Positions 19,540 through 29,638 are shown, counted from the stretch's first letter. The stretch is DNA of 64,000 nt from Pyropia yezoensis (GCA_009829735.1 CM020619.1:25073554-25137553), one strand, 5' to 3'. Program-made: numbers and translations. The notes: generated from the letters alone by a model not told the origin.

Positions 19540-21410
19540 CTACACGTCCATTTGATGCACTTCTCTCATGTGGATGTCAAAGCATTGGCGACCAGTCTTG
19601 GGTCCGCAGAAAATTACCTCGCCGACATTGGACTCACGGCAGCGAGAGCACACCGCCGTTGTCCGGTGCGTCTTGCGCTCGCGGCACGACCGCTGGGCGC
19701 ACTGATTGGCGTCCTGGGGCGTGGCCCCCTTGCGGTGCTTGAGCGTCGGGGTGAGGTGCAGCCCAAGACCGTACCGCAGCGGAGCCGCCGCGCCATCCGC
19801 GGCCGCGTCCGCCGGAGACGCCGGGCTCCGGGCGCCCATGCTGTCGAGGGTGTTGTCGATCAGCTGCTCGGCAAGGTCCTCGTAAAACTGGGCCTGCGTG
19901 AGCGTCGCAGCCGCCCCCTGCGCACCCGCGTACAGCATCCAGGCGTCCACGATGCAGATGCCCAGCAACGAGAGGTTCACCCGCATGGACCAGTCGTGTG
20001 TGACGTACTTGTGCTCGAGCTGGAGGTCGTTCTGCCGGCAACGGTTGTGGCGGTCGATCGACGCGCAGCCCATGTAGTACACCTCCGCCAGCTGCGGTTG
20101 CTCCACCGTCACAGCGACCCGCTCGGCGCGGTCGCCCACCTGCCGCCACCGGACGCGCTCGCAGAGGGTGCCAGGGAGCGTGGTAGAGGTTGTGGCAATG
20201 AAGTACCGACGCTCTCTGTCCACCCACACGACCGCCATCATGTGCACGAGCCCGTCCGCGCTGGAGTGAGTGTATGACACGTGCTCGCCACGTGCCTGCA
20301 GCGGGATGCCAGACAGGGTGCCCATGGGGTAGCCGCGCGTGGCGGTCTTGACCACCCCGATAAAGCGCAACCCCATCGACAGGAGAAGCAGCGCAGTTGC
20401 CACACTGGCAAAGTAGGAGTCCGCGCAAACGACCCGCTTGCTGCCAGCCCAAGGGCCGAGGAGCTTCTTCGCCACGCCCGCTCCATGCGGCAGACCCGCG
20501 TCCTCGTCCGCCGCTCTCACCTGGTGGTGCTCCGCCGTCACCACGACGCTCAGGTTCAGCATAATTCCGCTCCGGGCGCAGGCAGCGTTCTGGATTTCAC
20601 ATCCATTCTCGGGTTTGCGGTTAATTGCCACGTACATAGGAAGTCCGTGCGCAATCCAATGTCCGCCTTGACCGTACCACTTCGACATGGATTCGTCGAC
20701 GCAAATTACCTCGCTTGGCGAGACACGGGCAGCGCGGTGCGTGTTGATGGACGCCACAAAGTCGTCAATCCGCTCCCATCGGCCCTTTTCGGAGGTGTCG
20801 CCATCAACCGTCTGCGCACTGAAGGTGATGCAGGACCACAGCGCATCGAACCTGCTGCGCGGCAGGCCGGTACGCTCGCCGAAGGCAGGCGCAAGCAGGT
20901 ACTCGTTTCGTGGTTTGGTAGCCCACAGGTCCGCCCGCGACCCAAACTCGTACCTTGTGCCCAGCACGACCACCCCAATGAACTTGAGGACCTCGCCGGG
21001 GGTGGTGGGCTGCATGCCCCGCGCCCGCACCTTGGCGGAGGTCAGGCGCACCATGCGGACCAGCTGGTCGGCGGGGAGCATCGCCAAGAAGTAGTCGTAG
21101 GGCCTGCGTGACGCCCCCGGCCCGACCACGTCGCCCTCCTCGTGGATGACGTCCCCGGTGATCGTCCGCACCGACCAGGCCTTCCGCGGCACAGGGCCAC
21201 CGACGGGCACCGTCACAGCCCGCGCCGTCCATGCGTAACCGGGCGCATAGGCAGTGGCTGAGACAGCAGCGCTGGCAGTCCCCTCGGGGACGCCACCCGC
21301 GCCAAGCGGCAGCGCCTGAGCGCCGCCCGCGGCTGGAGGTAGATTGGGGGGCACGTGGGCGGTGAGGGGCTGGGGAGCGGGGGGCGGCGTGGCGACTGGG
21401 AGCAGGAGGA
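19540..21410 (-). pseudogene. piggyBac transposase, catalytic C-terminal part
   Basis: Minus-strand frame read from the insertion point at 21410 to a TAG at 19540-19542, about 620 codons. It contains the piggyBac DDE_Tnp_1_7 landmarks: the RRPYDYFLAMLP entry, VICVDESMSKWYG (first Asp), VVCADSYFAS (second Asp), FIGVVKTATRGYP, and DRHNRCRQNDL near the third catalytic site. The end is a Cys-rich zinc ribbon (CAQRSC...CSRCRE...CFDIHMREVH). The catalytic region has no stop or frameshift, so the gene was probably intact when element E entered. The frame continues into E's LTR for some 30 codons, but that is E sequence. Confidence 0.9.
21406..21410. repeat. Left target-site duplication of element E (gagga)
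   Basis: gagga immediately before TGTGGCA at 21411 and again at 28551-28555 right after TGCCACA. Confidence 0.88.
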
Positions 21411-21880
21411 TGTGGCAAAAACCACTCGCACACGCGGCACCCGAGTTGGGGCGGTGTACAAGGGCTGCCTCCCGTGTCGGGGGAACCGGAAGAAGTGCAA
21501 GTCGCACACACTCTATCCCTGTTGTGGGGCAATCCCCCCACTGACAAACAAGAAGATCGTGTGTGGGCCAACAGTTTCTTGGTCGGGACGGGGACGCAGG
21601 GCCCAGCCCCGCTGTTCCTCCCCTTATCCCTCCAGGGTCCCCTCAGAATCTCGCCACTCAGAATCTCCCACCCCAGCACCTGCCCACCGGGCCACACGAA
21701 AATTCAAGACGATAAAATGCAGAAAACCCTCAAATCCAAGTTGGATTTACTACTAAGCTAACTATCCCAAACTTAGGGAATATGGACCCAAATGCAGGGG
21801 GAGGAATGGATCAGGCTAGTGGCCTGCCGCCCCTCGCATGGCACGTGTTGCCCCCCTACCTGGGGGTCAATACTGCCACA
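21411..21880 (-). repeat. 3' LTR of element E
   Basis: 470 bp with 7-bp inverted ends TGTGGCA/TGCCACA. Its last 44 bp (21837-21880) are identical to 28507-28550. A polypurine tract on the minus strand (plus-strand ctcccctctcctca at 21881-21894) adjoins it, as expected for the 3' LTR. Confidence 0.85.
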
Positions 21881-22221
21881 CTCCCCTCTCCTCAGTTCCG
21901 ACCGACCCGGTCGGCCCTGTGAGGGGGTGCGTAAACGCACGTCTCGGCGTTGGGGGGGGCGCGACTTGCTGTCCCCCCTTGAGTACGTAACGCGGATGTG
22001 GAGACGGTCACGTTGACCGCCCCTCTCCTCAAGCTTGCCCACTTGGCAGCTTGCTCTCCCCGGTTCCCACTTCACCATCACCAACACATCCCCTTCACCT
22101 TCCCCTTGGCCGCCCCACGCTGGGGAGGCCACCAATCTACCCACGATCCGAGCCCCCCTCAACTCGAGGCGGGTCTCGTGCCGCTGTAACCAGGGCGCCT
22201 CTCCCCAACTTGGGAAGAGTC

Positions 22222-23697
22222 ATGGCGACTCCGGGGGTGGAGACGGACTCCCTCGATGAACGTATGGAGGACACCTCCTACGGTGCAGCGCCCGCCGGGA
22301 CTTCCGGCGGGGGCTCCGCGAACGCTCCGGGGGATGGGACTCCCGCGTCACCCGGCTTTGGGTTGACGGCGGGATCTCCCCCGGAGGCGGGACACGTTGT
22401 CACGCGTGAGGCCTTGGGGCGGTGGTTCTACCCCGCTTGGCCTCTGTATGAGGAGGGGTTGACTGTTCTTCGCTATGGCCGACTTGGCGCAGCGATGGGT
22501 CGGGTATGGGACCGCCTACGGGAGAAGTATCCCCGTAGGGTCGGGTTCCCTGCCGGGTTCAGGACGGACCGGTTTGCCTTCCTGGACGATGAGGAGGTCG
22601 AAGACGTACAGCGGGCCAAGGCCTTGATGGACCGCGGGGGAACTATCCCGGGTCCCGGCGACTTGCCGACCTTCACTTGGGACGCGGTGGCAACTCGCCC
22701 CCCGTACCTTCACGAGGCCGATCCGCACACTCATCACTTTGATGTGCGGATGGAGAAGGACTTCCGTCGAGGTCCCTACTTGGTGACCTCGGCTCAACTT
22801 GAGTTTCCTCAGCAGTCTGCTGCCAGTAAGGAGCAGTACTACCCGAAGAAGCCCGAGTGGTGGCCTCAAGTTGAGGTCCCCTACGGGTTCCCGGCGTTGC
22901 TGCCACGGTTACTCGACCACTTCGGCTCCGTCATGTTGACGGCTAGCCCGGATCATCTGGTGTGGGCCATGTTGGCCACCCAGTGGCTCCTCGAGGTCAT
23001 GTCGACCTGGGTGTCCTGTGTCCAGCGGCGGGGGATGCTCTGGCATCTTCCCCTCCGGCTCATCCAAGGTTTGGAACAGCTCACCCCTCAGCTAGTTGCT
23101 GAGGGGTGCTCGTCAGGACAACTCACTCTACTTGAGGAGATGCTCCGCCTCCACAAGTTTATCGAGTGGGAGAGCATTGAGCACAAGTTGCGCCGCCCCA
23201 CTCGTGGACCCAAGGACGATGGCGCACTTCGCCAGTTCGTACGGGTTGCTCATGAACTTCACGACGGCCGTGTGGTACTACGAGAGGGGTTGGGCATCGG
23301 GGACTACCCGTATGCCCCGGGGGTGGATCGCCACACTGCGCCGCCCCCGGACAATCCCATAGTTATGGCCGTGCCCTCTCACGATGAACATATGACTCAA
23401 CTTGCTGCGGGGGCCCCGAGTAGGGGTCGCAGTTACACTAGGGCACCGCCACCTCGGCGTGCCCCTCCACCTCCTCCTGTCCCCTTCCAACCGCACGGGG
23501 ACATCCCGATTAGCGTGGCTGTTGAGTCGTCCACCCCGGTGTCTCCCAACTTGGGGGCCACCCTTCTGACGGTATACCCCAAGTTGGTGTTACCGGCCAC
23601 GCCTCTGACCTCAGAGATGATGATCACCACGTTGGTGCGCACCATCTCCTGGTTGGCCGCGTCGACCGCGACTCTTCAAACTTCCGAGACTCCTTAA
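22222..23697 (+). CDS. Antisense-strand protein of element E (unknown function)
   Basis: 491 residues from ATG (gtcATGg) to TAA at 23695-23697, on the strand opposite to the element's pol and between pol and the 3' LTR. No known domain is recognised. Landmarks are QYYPKKPEWW (around residue 205) with VEVPYGFPAL shortly after, then FGSVML and VQRRGMLWHLPL. The first two recur as YYPK...IPVGFAP in element D's antisense protein; LDHFGSV matches YFGSV in BC; and RRGMLWHLP matches RRQGRLFHPP in BC and NRLWFLP in D. So this is one protein family in three element families. The C-terminus is Pro-rich and Thr-rich. Confidence 0.7.
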   Translation: MATPGVETDSLDERMEDTSYGAAPAGTSGGGSANAPGDGTPASPGFGLTAGSPPEAGHVVTREALGRWFYPAWPLYEEGLTVLRYGRLGAAMGRVWDRLREKYPRRVGFPAGFRTDRFAFLDDEEVEDVQRAKALMDRGGTIPGPGDLPTFTWDAVATRPPYLHEADPHTHHFDVRMEKDFRRGPYLVTSAQLEFPQQSAASKEQYYPKKPEWWPQVEVPYGFPALLPRLLDHFGSVMLTASPDHLVWAMLATQWLLEVMSTWVSCVQRRGMLWHLPLRLIQGLEQLTPQLVAEGCSSGQLTLLEEMLRLHKFIEWESIEHKLRRPTRGPKDDGALRQFVRVAHELHDGRVVLREGLGIGDYPYAPGVDRHTAPPPDNPIVMAVPSHDEHMTQLAAGAPSRGRSYTRAPPPRRAPPPPPVPFQPHGDIPISVAVESSTPVSPNLGATLLTVYPKLVLPATPLTSEMMITTLVRTISWLAASTATLQTSETP

Positions 23698-24165
23698 CTT
23701 GAGGAGGGCGTTCGTACTGCGGTGGCGACCGCGAGTTGCGAGCCGGTGGCGGAGTTTATGACGGCCGAGTTGGCTCGCATCGGGGCTATTATGCCCCAGC
23801 CAGCCCCACTTGGGCGTGGCAAACGTCGCGCGAGCCGGGCATACTCGCCTCCTCGCCGTCGTCGTCGACACTCACGGCGCTCTCCCTCCGTGTCGGAAGA
23901 CGAGTTGTCTTACTCCGTCTCGGAGTCCTCCACTCCGTCAGAGTCGGAGTCGGTCCGGCGTCTGCGTCGCCAACTTGCGCGCAAGACCAAGCAGAAGAGT
24001 AGGCGCAGTCGTCGCCACTTGCGCGACCGTGAGGGGCACGACGACTCCGACTTGGAGCCGCCGGCCCTGCCGACTGGCGGGGAGCGATATCGACGGGGGT
24101 CTCGCCGCTCGCCTCCACGTGAGGGCGAGGGCCGTGGAGTCGGAGAGTCTAGCATGCATGCCTAG
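23698..24165 (+). CDS. Same-frame extension of the antisense ORF after one stop
   Basis: Directly after the TAA at 23695-23697 the same frame runs open for about 155 codons to 24165. It encodes an Arg/Ser-rich, very basic tail (RRRRRHSRRSPSVSEDE and more RS-like stretches). It may be a readthrough extension or the former C-terminus cut off by a nonsense change. Confidence 0.4.
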   Translation, partial: LEEGVRTAVATASCEPVAEFMTAELARIGAIMPQPAPLGRGKRRASRAYSPPRRRRRHSRRSPSVSEDELSYSVSESSTPSESESVRRLRRQLARKTKQKSRRSRRHLRDREGHDDSDLEPPALPTGGERYRRGSRRSPPREGEGRGVGESSMHA

Positions 24166-24276
24166 TTGGCCGCTGCCTTTGTTGAGAGAGTGTGAGGGTT
24201 AGGGCTGTAGTTAAAAGCCACTCTGCGTACCACTTCGACTTGAAGCACTCTCTTGGCACTGTTACTCGGCCTTCCC

Positions 24277-25065
24277 TCACGTTGAGGGGGGGCTGTTAGG
24301 GTCTATCTCATTCCGGGCACAGTATGCCCGGACCTTCTCAGCAGGAAGGTCCTCCACATATTCCCACGTGTCATCTTTGGCTTTGTTGCCGAACCAACGC
24401 ACCCTCAACATGAGGCGGTTAGTGTCCTCATCCCAGCCGTGGTCGATGAATTTATCGAACACGTACTCCTGCGGGCCCTGTTTGGCCGCAGGCAGCGAGG
24501 GGAGGCGCCACGCTTCCAGCGCCCGCGCCCAAGCTGGGTCGCCTGCAGGCGGTGATGCAACTTTGACCACGTCCTGTCCGTTTACTGTGCGGACCCCATC
24601 GTCACTTTCGATGGTGAAGCGCCGCCCGTCAGTACGAAGGACCTGGTATGGTCCCTTCGTCTGGAATACCATTTTACCCCCAGTTGGGGTGTGTGAGTGT
24701 ACCAATACCCAGTCACCCTGCTCGAAGACATGCTTAGCATTGCGCACCTTTTTGTCAAAGGTACGCGTGTAGCGCTTTTGTGCTTTGTCCATCTCAGCCC
24801 TGACTTTAGGGATGAGGTTTTCAAGCCTAGCAGCGAACTCCGCCTTACTCTCAGTAGGAGTAGGCGTACTGCCACCATCTTCCCTAGTTGGGAGCGGCCG
24901 CCGCACGGCAATAGACCGCACGCGACGGGGGGTCACAAAAGCGAGGGGTACTTCCCCGGTAGATGAGTGAACCTGCGAATTGTAGGCGGTCGTAAGAATA
25001 GAAATGTATTGGTCCCACGTTTTCACATGCTCACTCACATAGTGGCGCAGCTGCGCCAGAAGGGG
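24277..25065 (-). pseudogene. 3' end of pol of element E (integrase C-terminus and chromodomain)
   Basis: Only the last part of pol is left. It starts within the integrase (HYVSEHVKTWDQYISILTTAYN), passes the GPY-type module (DWVLVHSH...MVFQTKGPYQVL) and ends with a chromodomain-like segment (EYVFDKFIDHGWD...LRVRWFGNKAKDDTWE). The aromatic residues and the W-x-G/W-E pattern fit chromoviruses. Upstream of 25065 the frame continues into element A sequence in reverse, so the break point lies near 25065. Confidence 0.8.
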
Positions 25066-25187
25066 TACTCCCCAGGGCAGCAAACAGAGGCAAGCAATGC
25101 CCCGAGCGGGGGATGAGTTTACACTCACTACTACCCGGCCACCATAAGGGCCACCGGGTCCCTCTCCCGTACAAACAATAACACTCC

Positions 25188-25688
25188 TCAGTGGGTAGAC
25201 CCACTGCCCGAGGGAGGCCACTCACGCGTAAGCGCGTATACCTCCGTGCTCCACCGGTCGGCAATGTCACGACGGTCGATCACCCGAGTTACCTCGGTGC
25301 ATAGCTGGACGAGGGTGCTGCGGCCAGCCTCCACGTCCTCCAGAGCTTTCTGGAGGCGGTCAAGCACGCCACCGAAGCAACGCGCTGACCCAACCAGCAC
25401 AGCACCTGGGGGGATATCCCCCCAGCTAACAGAGAGACCCTCCCGCATTGCGCGGGCAACAAGGGCGTCAACGCCCTCATACCAGAGACGGGGACCCCCG
25501 TCATTCATGACAGGGGCGGGAGGTGACACTGGCGCAGCCAGAGGAGCCACAGGAGCCGACACGGCTACCACCGGAGCCGGTGGCACCTGATACGAGGCCC
25601 GGTAGCACCCTACTGAACGGGCCCCACCGTAAACCCGGCGGGGCTCGGCCCGACGACGGGACACCTCACGCTCCCCACCGGCAGAGCC
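25188..25688 (-). CDS. Post-stop extension of the antisense ORF, copy A
   Basis: Continues the frame of the ORF at 25689-27557 after its TAG. It contains GPRLWYEGVDALVARAMREG, matching the copy in BC (32681-33181) and resembling the C-terminus of the uninterrupted antisense protein of element D (WYLNQGG...). Confidence 0.5.
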   Translation of the reverse strand, partial: GSAGGEREVSRRRAEPRRVYGGARSVGCYRASYQVPPAPVVAVSAPVAPLAAPVSPPAPVMNDGGPRLWYEGVDALVARAMREGLSVSWGDIPPGAVLVGSARCFGGVLDRLQKALEDVEAGRSTLVQLCTEVTRVIDRRDIADRWSTEVYALTREWPPSGSGSTH

Positions 25689-27557
25689 CTACTCTCGGGG
25701 ACGACGGCCAACCGCCGCCGGTATCGGGTTACCGAACCACGGGGCAAGGACCTGAAGAGGGTCATGGATAACCATGGGAATACCCAGGTCAGGAACGGCC
25801 TCGGTGGACGCCCACCCATGGCAACTAGGCCCACCCGGCTGAGTACGCCGGATACGCAACGAGTGACGAGGCAAGGGGGTAGCCCCAGCCTGCGGGTCCC
25901 GGTACGGGGGAAGGGCCAACACCCCAACCCAGTTCAAGGCATCGTGAACAGCCAGCAGGGCCTCGAACTCCCGGGCCAACCCGGTCTTGGCAGCTATCAT
26001 GTCCACGCCCAACTGCGCGATGTGCCGACGGACACCCGTCGGAAGATGGAACAGGCGCCCCTGCCGACGGACGGACAGCAGGAAGGAGGAACCCTGCCCG
26101 AGGGTAACCTCAAGGGTAAAGGTTTCTTGCAACGGGTGGACCGGCCGGGAGGCCAACACACTCCCGAAGTATCGCAGACAAGGGCCGGTGTCAAACCGGA
26201 AAGCAGGGGCGGGTTCCCACCCCTCCTGCCACAGAGGCGGGCGCACGGCAGTGTACACCGGCGCGCGACCGTTACCGGTCTGCAACGCACACGTTATATC
26301 GGTGCGGAACGCATCCGCCATGACACCATGGTTGCGTCGCCAGCTCGACGCCGACTTCAAACCCGCCATAGGCGGGTAGGGAGCAGCCACCAACAGATAC
26401 GGGGGTACCCCCGGCAAGTACTCAAAGCCGGGATACCGGCCGGTATCACCCACCGTCTCCCCGAACGCAACCGGCGCCGCCGCCGCCGCAATCCCCCGAG
26501 CACTAGCCGGGTAGTCAACCTCCCGCGGCAACGCGGGAGCAATCAGGTCGCATACCCTGAAGGCGGGGTCGAGGTAGACCTCACCCTGTCCCACTTGAGT
26601 ACGCCAGAGCTGCGCATGCCGGTCGTCCGGCTGACTCAAGATCCAATGGTGTTCCACTCGCACCGCGTTCGGCTGGTTGACCAGCCGCATCAACTCCCGC
26701 TCCCAATTCGGGTCCACCTTGACGCGCCGGGAGGGCTCTCCACGGGGATGTGGCAGGTGGAAGTCCACCCGCATCCGCCCATCGGACTCCATTGACTCTT
26801 GTACAGTCAGGCCTCGAACCCGAGCCACCAAGTCGAACATCGACATGGCGGGTTGACCCGCCGCCACGGCGACGCCGCCACCCAACGCGGCAACCCGGGC
26901 AGGACCAGGAAGAATAGGGGGCGCCGGGGGATGCCCCACCGGAAGAGGGGCCGGCACCGGAGTCGCACCGGGCCGAGGAGGAAGAAGAAGGGCGGGCGCC
27001 CGCCCGGAGTAACTACCGGAGTCCACTGCCATCGGTGTAGACCCACCTTGACCGCCAGACGCCCGCGGCACCGCGGGCAGAGCAACGCCGCCACCCGAGC
27101 CCGACGGGGGTACCACGGGGGCAGCACGGGTAGACCCGCTACCCGCCGCAGCGGACACACCAACCGGGCGGGCACCCGCGCCGTCTTGACCCGCCGGGCT
27201 GGCCGGGGTGCCGCCACCACCATCCGCCACGCCGGCGACACCGTCTTGACGTAGAGCCACGCCGGTACCGGCGACAGAAGCCATCCGGGCCGCCGGAGGA
27301 GAAGCGGTAGAAGCCACCGCTGCACGCGGCTGTCCGCCACCCGACGGAGCCGTCGTGCCGCTACACACAGACGACAACCCGCCCGGCGCGCCTTCCGGGG
27401 CCACACGAACGGTCACCCGGGCGTCCTCGTCCTCCGACGAGCTCGATAGGAAGCACTCGGCGGCGGTGGCGGAGACGGGAACGTCGTCCACCATCACCTC
27501 TTCCTCCTTCTCAAGCAGGAGGTCGTCCTCGCCCCCGGGTACCTGGGGGTCCGACAT
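25689..27557 (-). CDS. Antisense-strand protein, copy A
   Basis: 622 residues from the ATG at 27555-27557 (cggtttcaccATG) to a TAG. Nearly identical to the BC copy at 30812-32680, with scattered replacements, several in the Pro/Ala-rich middle. The first 40 residues are acidic (EDDLLLEKEEEVMVDD); residues about 280-600 are better ordered (YPGFEYLPG, SSWRRNHGVMADAFRTDITC). No known domain. It is still open although its element has lost gag and pol. Confidence 0.7.
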   Translation of the reverse strand: MSDPQVPGGEDDLLLEKEEEVMVDDVPVSATAAECFLSSSSEDEDARVTVRVAPEGAPGGLSSVCSGTTAPSGGGQPRAAVASTASPPAARMASVAGTGVALRQDGVAGVADGGGGTPASPAGQDGAGARPVGVSAAAGSGSTRAAPVVPPSGSGGGVALPAVPRASGGQGGSTPMAVDSGSYSGRAPALLLPPRPGATPVPAPLPVGHPPAPPILPGPARVAALGGGVAVAAGQPAMSMFDLVARVRGLTVQESMESDGRMRVDFHLPHPRGEPSRRVKVDPNWERELMRLVNQPNAVRVEHHWILSQPDDRHAQLWRTQVGQGEVYLDPAFRVCDLIAPALPREVDYPASARGIAAAAAPVAFGETVGDTGRYPGFEYLPGVPPYLLVAAPYPPMAGLKSASSWRRNHGVMADAFRTDITCALQTGNGRAPVYTAVRPPLWQEGWEPAPAFRFDTGPCLRYFGSVLASRPVHPLQETFTLEVTLGQGSSFLLSVRRQGRLFHLPTGVRRHIAQLGVDMIAAKTGLAREFEALLAVHDALNWVGVLALPPYRDPQAGATPLPRHSLRIRRTQPGGPSCHGWASTEAVPDLGIPMVIHDPLQVLAPWFGNPIPAAVGRRPRE

Positions 27558-28132
27558 GGTGAAACCGGGGTAGCAGGGGCGCCCCTTGCGAAAAAGTCGA
27601 GGCCGGCTCGACCCGGTACAGAGAACGCTCGCACGGACGAGCCAGGGAAGCGCGGGCACCCGCGCTTATAACCACACAGCTGAGCACGAGCGATACGGCA
27701 GCGCGGGACGACCCGCGCCAGCCGAGCTACGAGGGCGCTCCACCCAGGCACCTGGACCGGAGACACGCCCCCCCACACGGGGTAAGCAAGGGGGGTCACC
27801 CCCAACCGCCCCCACGCAACGCGGGCAACCCCCGCCACGCACTCAATCGTCTCACGAGAGGGGCCCCCCTACCACCAGACGCCTGGTGGCGGATCCGCTT
27901 GCACCACCCCTCGGAAAGGGGGGTCGTGAACAGAAACCCGCATCGGGAATTTAACGGTCCGGAAAACGGATCGTGTGTGTACCACACAAAGGGGGGCACC
28001 CCCCTCAGACAACCTCGAAAAGGGGTGTCTGTCGCGACGGGGCGCAAAGCCCCACCCGACGGGTAAACGGTCACGCGACCCACTTACATTCGGTAACCCG
28101 AATGCAACTCGACCCGGGGACGGGCCGAATCT

Positions 28133-28142
28133 AAGGGGGGGA
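28133..28142 (+). promoter_or_regulatory. Polypurine tract of element A
   Basis: aaggggggga two bases before the 3' LTR; the same tract is found in reverse at 30225-30234 in BC. Confidence 0.7.
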
Positions 28143-28144
28143 TA

Positions 28145-28506
28145 TGTAGAAATATGGTTGTCCGTATTGTGACCCTAATATTAGGGGGGCTACTTCGAAT
28201 CCTTAACTTTCAATTGAGAGTCCGTACTGGTCACGGTATCTATAAGTAACGTATGACCAGAGGGACTTGCATCTTGGAGTGGAGGGTAGTTAGTAGTGTC
28301 TCCGAGGGTTTATAACGAGGGGGCCGGTGGCGAATCCACCGCCGGCCAAGGTAGAACAACAAACCCCTCCCATTTGGGCTCCCATCTTGGTCCCGTGGCT
28401 TGCGCTCCAAGGACAGCAACCTTGGCCTCCCGGTGACGTTGGTGCCGATCCCCCCTGGTGAGTGTTCCCTGAGAGTGGACGTGCGACGGATCCCTATTGT
28501 GCTACA
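28145..28506 (+). repeat. 3' LTR of element A
   Basis: 362 bp, TGTAG...GCTACA, clearly related to the 364-bp LTRs of BC but with more differences than those two have from each other. Confidence 0.85.
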
Positions 28507-28550
28507 CATGGCACGTGTTGCCCCCCTACCTGGGGGTCAATACTGCCACA
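28507..28550 (-). repeat. 44-bp remnant of the second LTR of element E
   Basis: Identical to 21837-21880 and followed by the right target-site duplication gagga (28551-28555). Confidence 0.88.
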
Positions 28551-29266
28551 GAGGAGGCCCGCGCCGTCCACCGCAGAGGACGCCCCAGCAGGCCCAGCTT
28601 GACCCGCCGCGGGGACGCGGAGAGGGCTTGGGTCGGGTAGCGCCGCGGCCGACCCAAGAGCCAATGGTTGGGACCCCTGCGTAACTGGTGACCCCTCGGG
28701 CAGGCTTGACGAGGGGCTTGGGGCGGGGGGGGGTCCAGCTCGAACGCTCCTCAGCGCCAGGGTTTTTTCAACCTGGCGGACGAGCCACGCCCACTGCACC
28801 CGCAGGTCCTTCTTGTTCCTGCCGCCCTTGTCCTTGCCGTAAAGCACCTCCAGCACGATGCCGCTCACGCACGTCGTCTTGGCTTGAGAGCCGAAGAAGC
28901 GGGCGCACTCCGAAACGTTGGACACGTTGTTGGCGTCCGTGTGCACCTGGGCGCCGACCTTCAGCCGCACGTCAGGGCCCTTGGCCTTCTTGGTCTTGGG
29001 GGGGGCGGAAGAGGGAAGAGCCAAAGGCGGGGGGGGGGGGCGGGCGGGGGCGGAGGAGGGGGAGGGGTAGTTGATGGCGGCGGGGAAGGGGTAGGCGGTG
29101 GAGGAGGTGGCGGGGTAGCCGGCGGCGGCAGCGCCGGGGGGGCTGCTTGAGGAGTTGCCGGGGGCACTGGGGGGGTCCGGAGAGAGGGGGTGGACGGAGG
29201 GGAGGGAAGGGGGGGGTTGGCGGGCTTAGCTGCAGCCCGTCCATTGTTCTTCTTCCGCCGTCTCAT
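28551..29266 (-). pseudogene. piggyBac transposase, N-terminal part
   Basis: When E and one gagga copy are removed, the frame here runs straight into the catalytic part at 21410 (…GAGLLLLPVAT…). It encodes a Lys-rich segment (PPKTKKAKGPDVRL), then KVGAQVHTDANNVSNV and FFGSQAKTTCVSGIVLEV, a conserved-looking N-terminal domain. The nearest good ATG is at 29264-29266 (RRRKKNNGR, a likely nuclear signal) but lies in another frame; a run of 12 G at 29029-29040 separates the two. A one-base length change there would join them, by mutation or by sequence error. Confidence 0.7.
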
Positions 29267-29620
29267 GGTGCAGTGGGCTGGAGGATGGGGGGGGGATTGC
29301 CGACGGGGGAGTGGGCGGCAGGCAGGAGCAGCAGGTCATCTTTTTATGCTCCATTGTGCCCAGCGCGGGCGACTCGGAGGCCGCATGCCGAGCTCCCGGA
29401 CGGTCCTCGTCGGCCGCAATGGCGCCAAGAAAAGGCGAGGAAAAGCCCGCCTGCTGTGGTGTTCTCGTTTGAATGGGATGCACTCAAGCTCCCCCAAGGG
29501 TAAACAGCTGTCGCTGAGTCCATTTCTGGTGTCAGAATGAGCAGGAGACAAACAGAAATAAGAGAAAACAGGCCCTGGAAAAGGGGATAATTTGATCCTA
29601 AAAGGCTCAAATGATCCGGT
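29267..29620. other. Upstream part of the piggyBac element
   Basis: No coding region. Near the terminus are TTTGATCC- and AAATGATCC-like repeats (29591-29617) like those at the left end. Confidence 0.4.
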
Positions 29621-29638
29621 CGGTAGAATAGACACTAG
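29621..29638 (-). repeat. Putative right terminal inverted repeat of the piggyBac element
   Basis: Exact reverse complement of 18321-18338. Confidence 0.6.

Larger units (their letters stand above)
25066..28506 (+). mobile_element. Element A: 3' part of an LTR element of the BC family
   Basis: Nearly the mirror image of 29859-33310. It contains the end of the antisense region, the antisense ORF, the polypurine tract (28133-28142) and the 3' LTR (28145-28506), in plus sense. gag, pol and the 5' LTR are missing. Similarity to BC stops at about 25066 (ggggagtacccc in both). Confidence 0.8.
21411..28550 (-). mobile_element. Element E: LTR retrotransposon inserted in the piggyBac gene, internally rearranged
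   Basis: Bounded by TGTGGCA...TGCCACA and the 5-bp duplication gagga. Its sense strand is minus. Kept parts, left to right: the 3' LTR (21411-21880), the antisense ORF (22222 on), the end of pol (24277-25065), then a jump into element A (25066-28506) and only the last 44 bp of the other LTR (28507-28550). The rest of pol, gag and most of the right LTR are gone. Confidence 0.85.
18321..29638 (-). mobile_element. piggyBac-type DNA transposon, split by a nested LTR element
   Basis: The limits are set by an 18-nt motif at 18321-18338 that recurs in inverted orientation at 29621-29638, each followed inward by GGATCAAATGATCC-like repeats. Inside lies a piggyBac transposase on the minus strand in two pieces (19540-21410 and 28551-29266), separated by LTR element E (21411-28550). 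Without E the element would be about 4.2 kb. The TTAA target duplication typical of piggyBac is not adjacent to the 18-nt motifs, so the true ends could lie elsewhere. The split transposase itself is certain. Confidence 0.65.

Noticed and set aside
21355..21761. Plus-strand Cys-rich frame (GCLPCRGNRKKCKSHTLYPCCG) resembling a zinc ribbon
   Set aside because: It lies almost wholly within the LTR of element E (21411-21880), starts in the piggyBac frame, and has no relation to the zinc ribbon of the transposase, which is at 19540.
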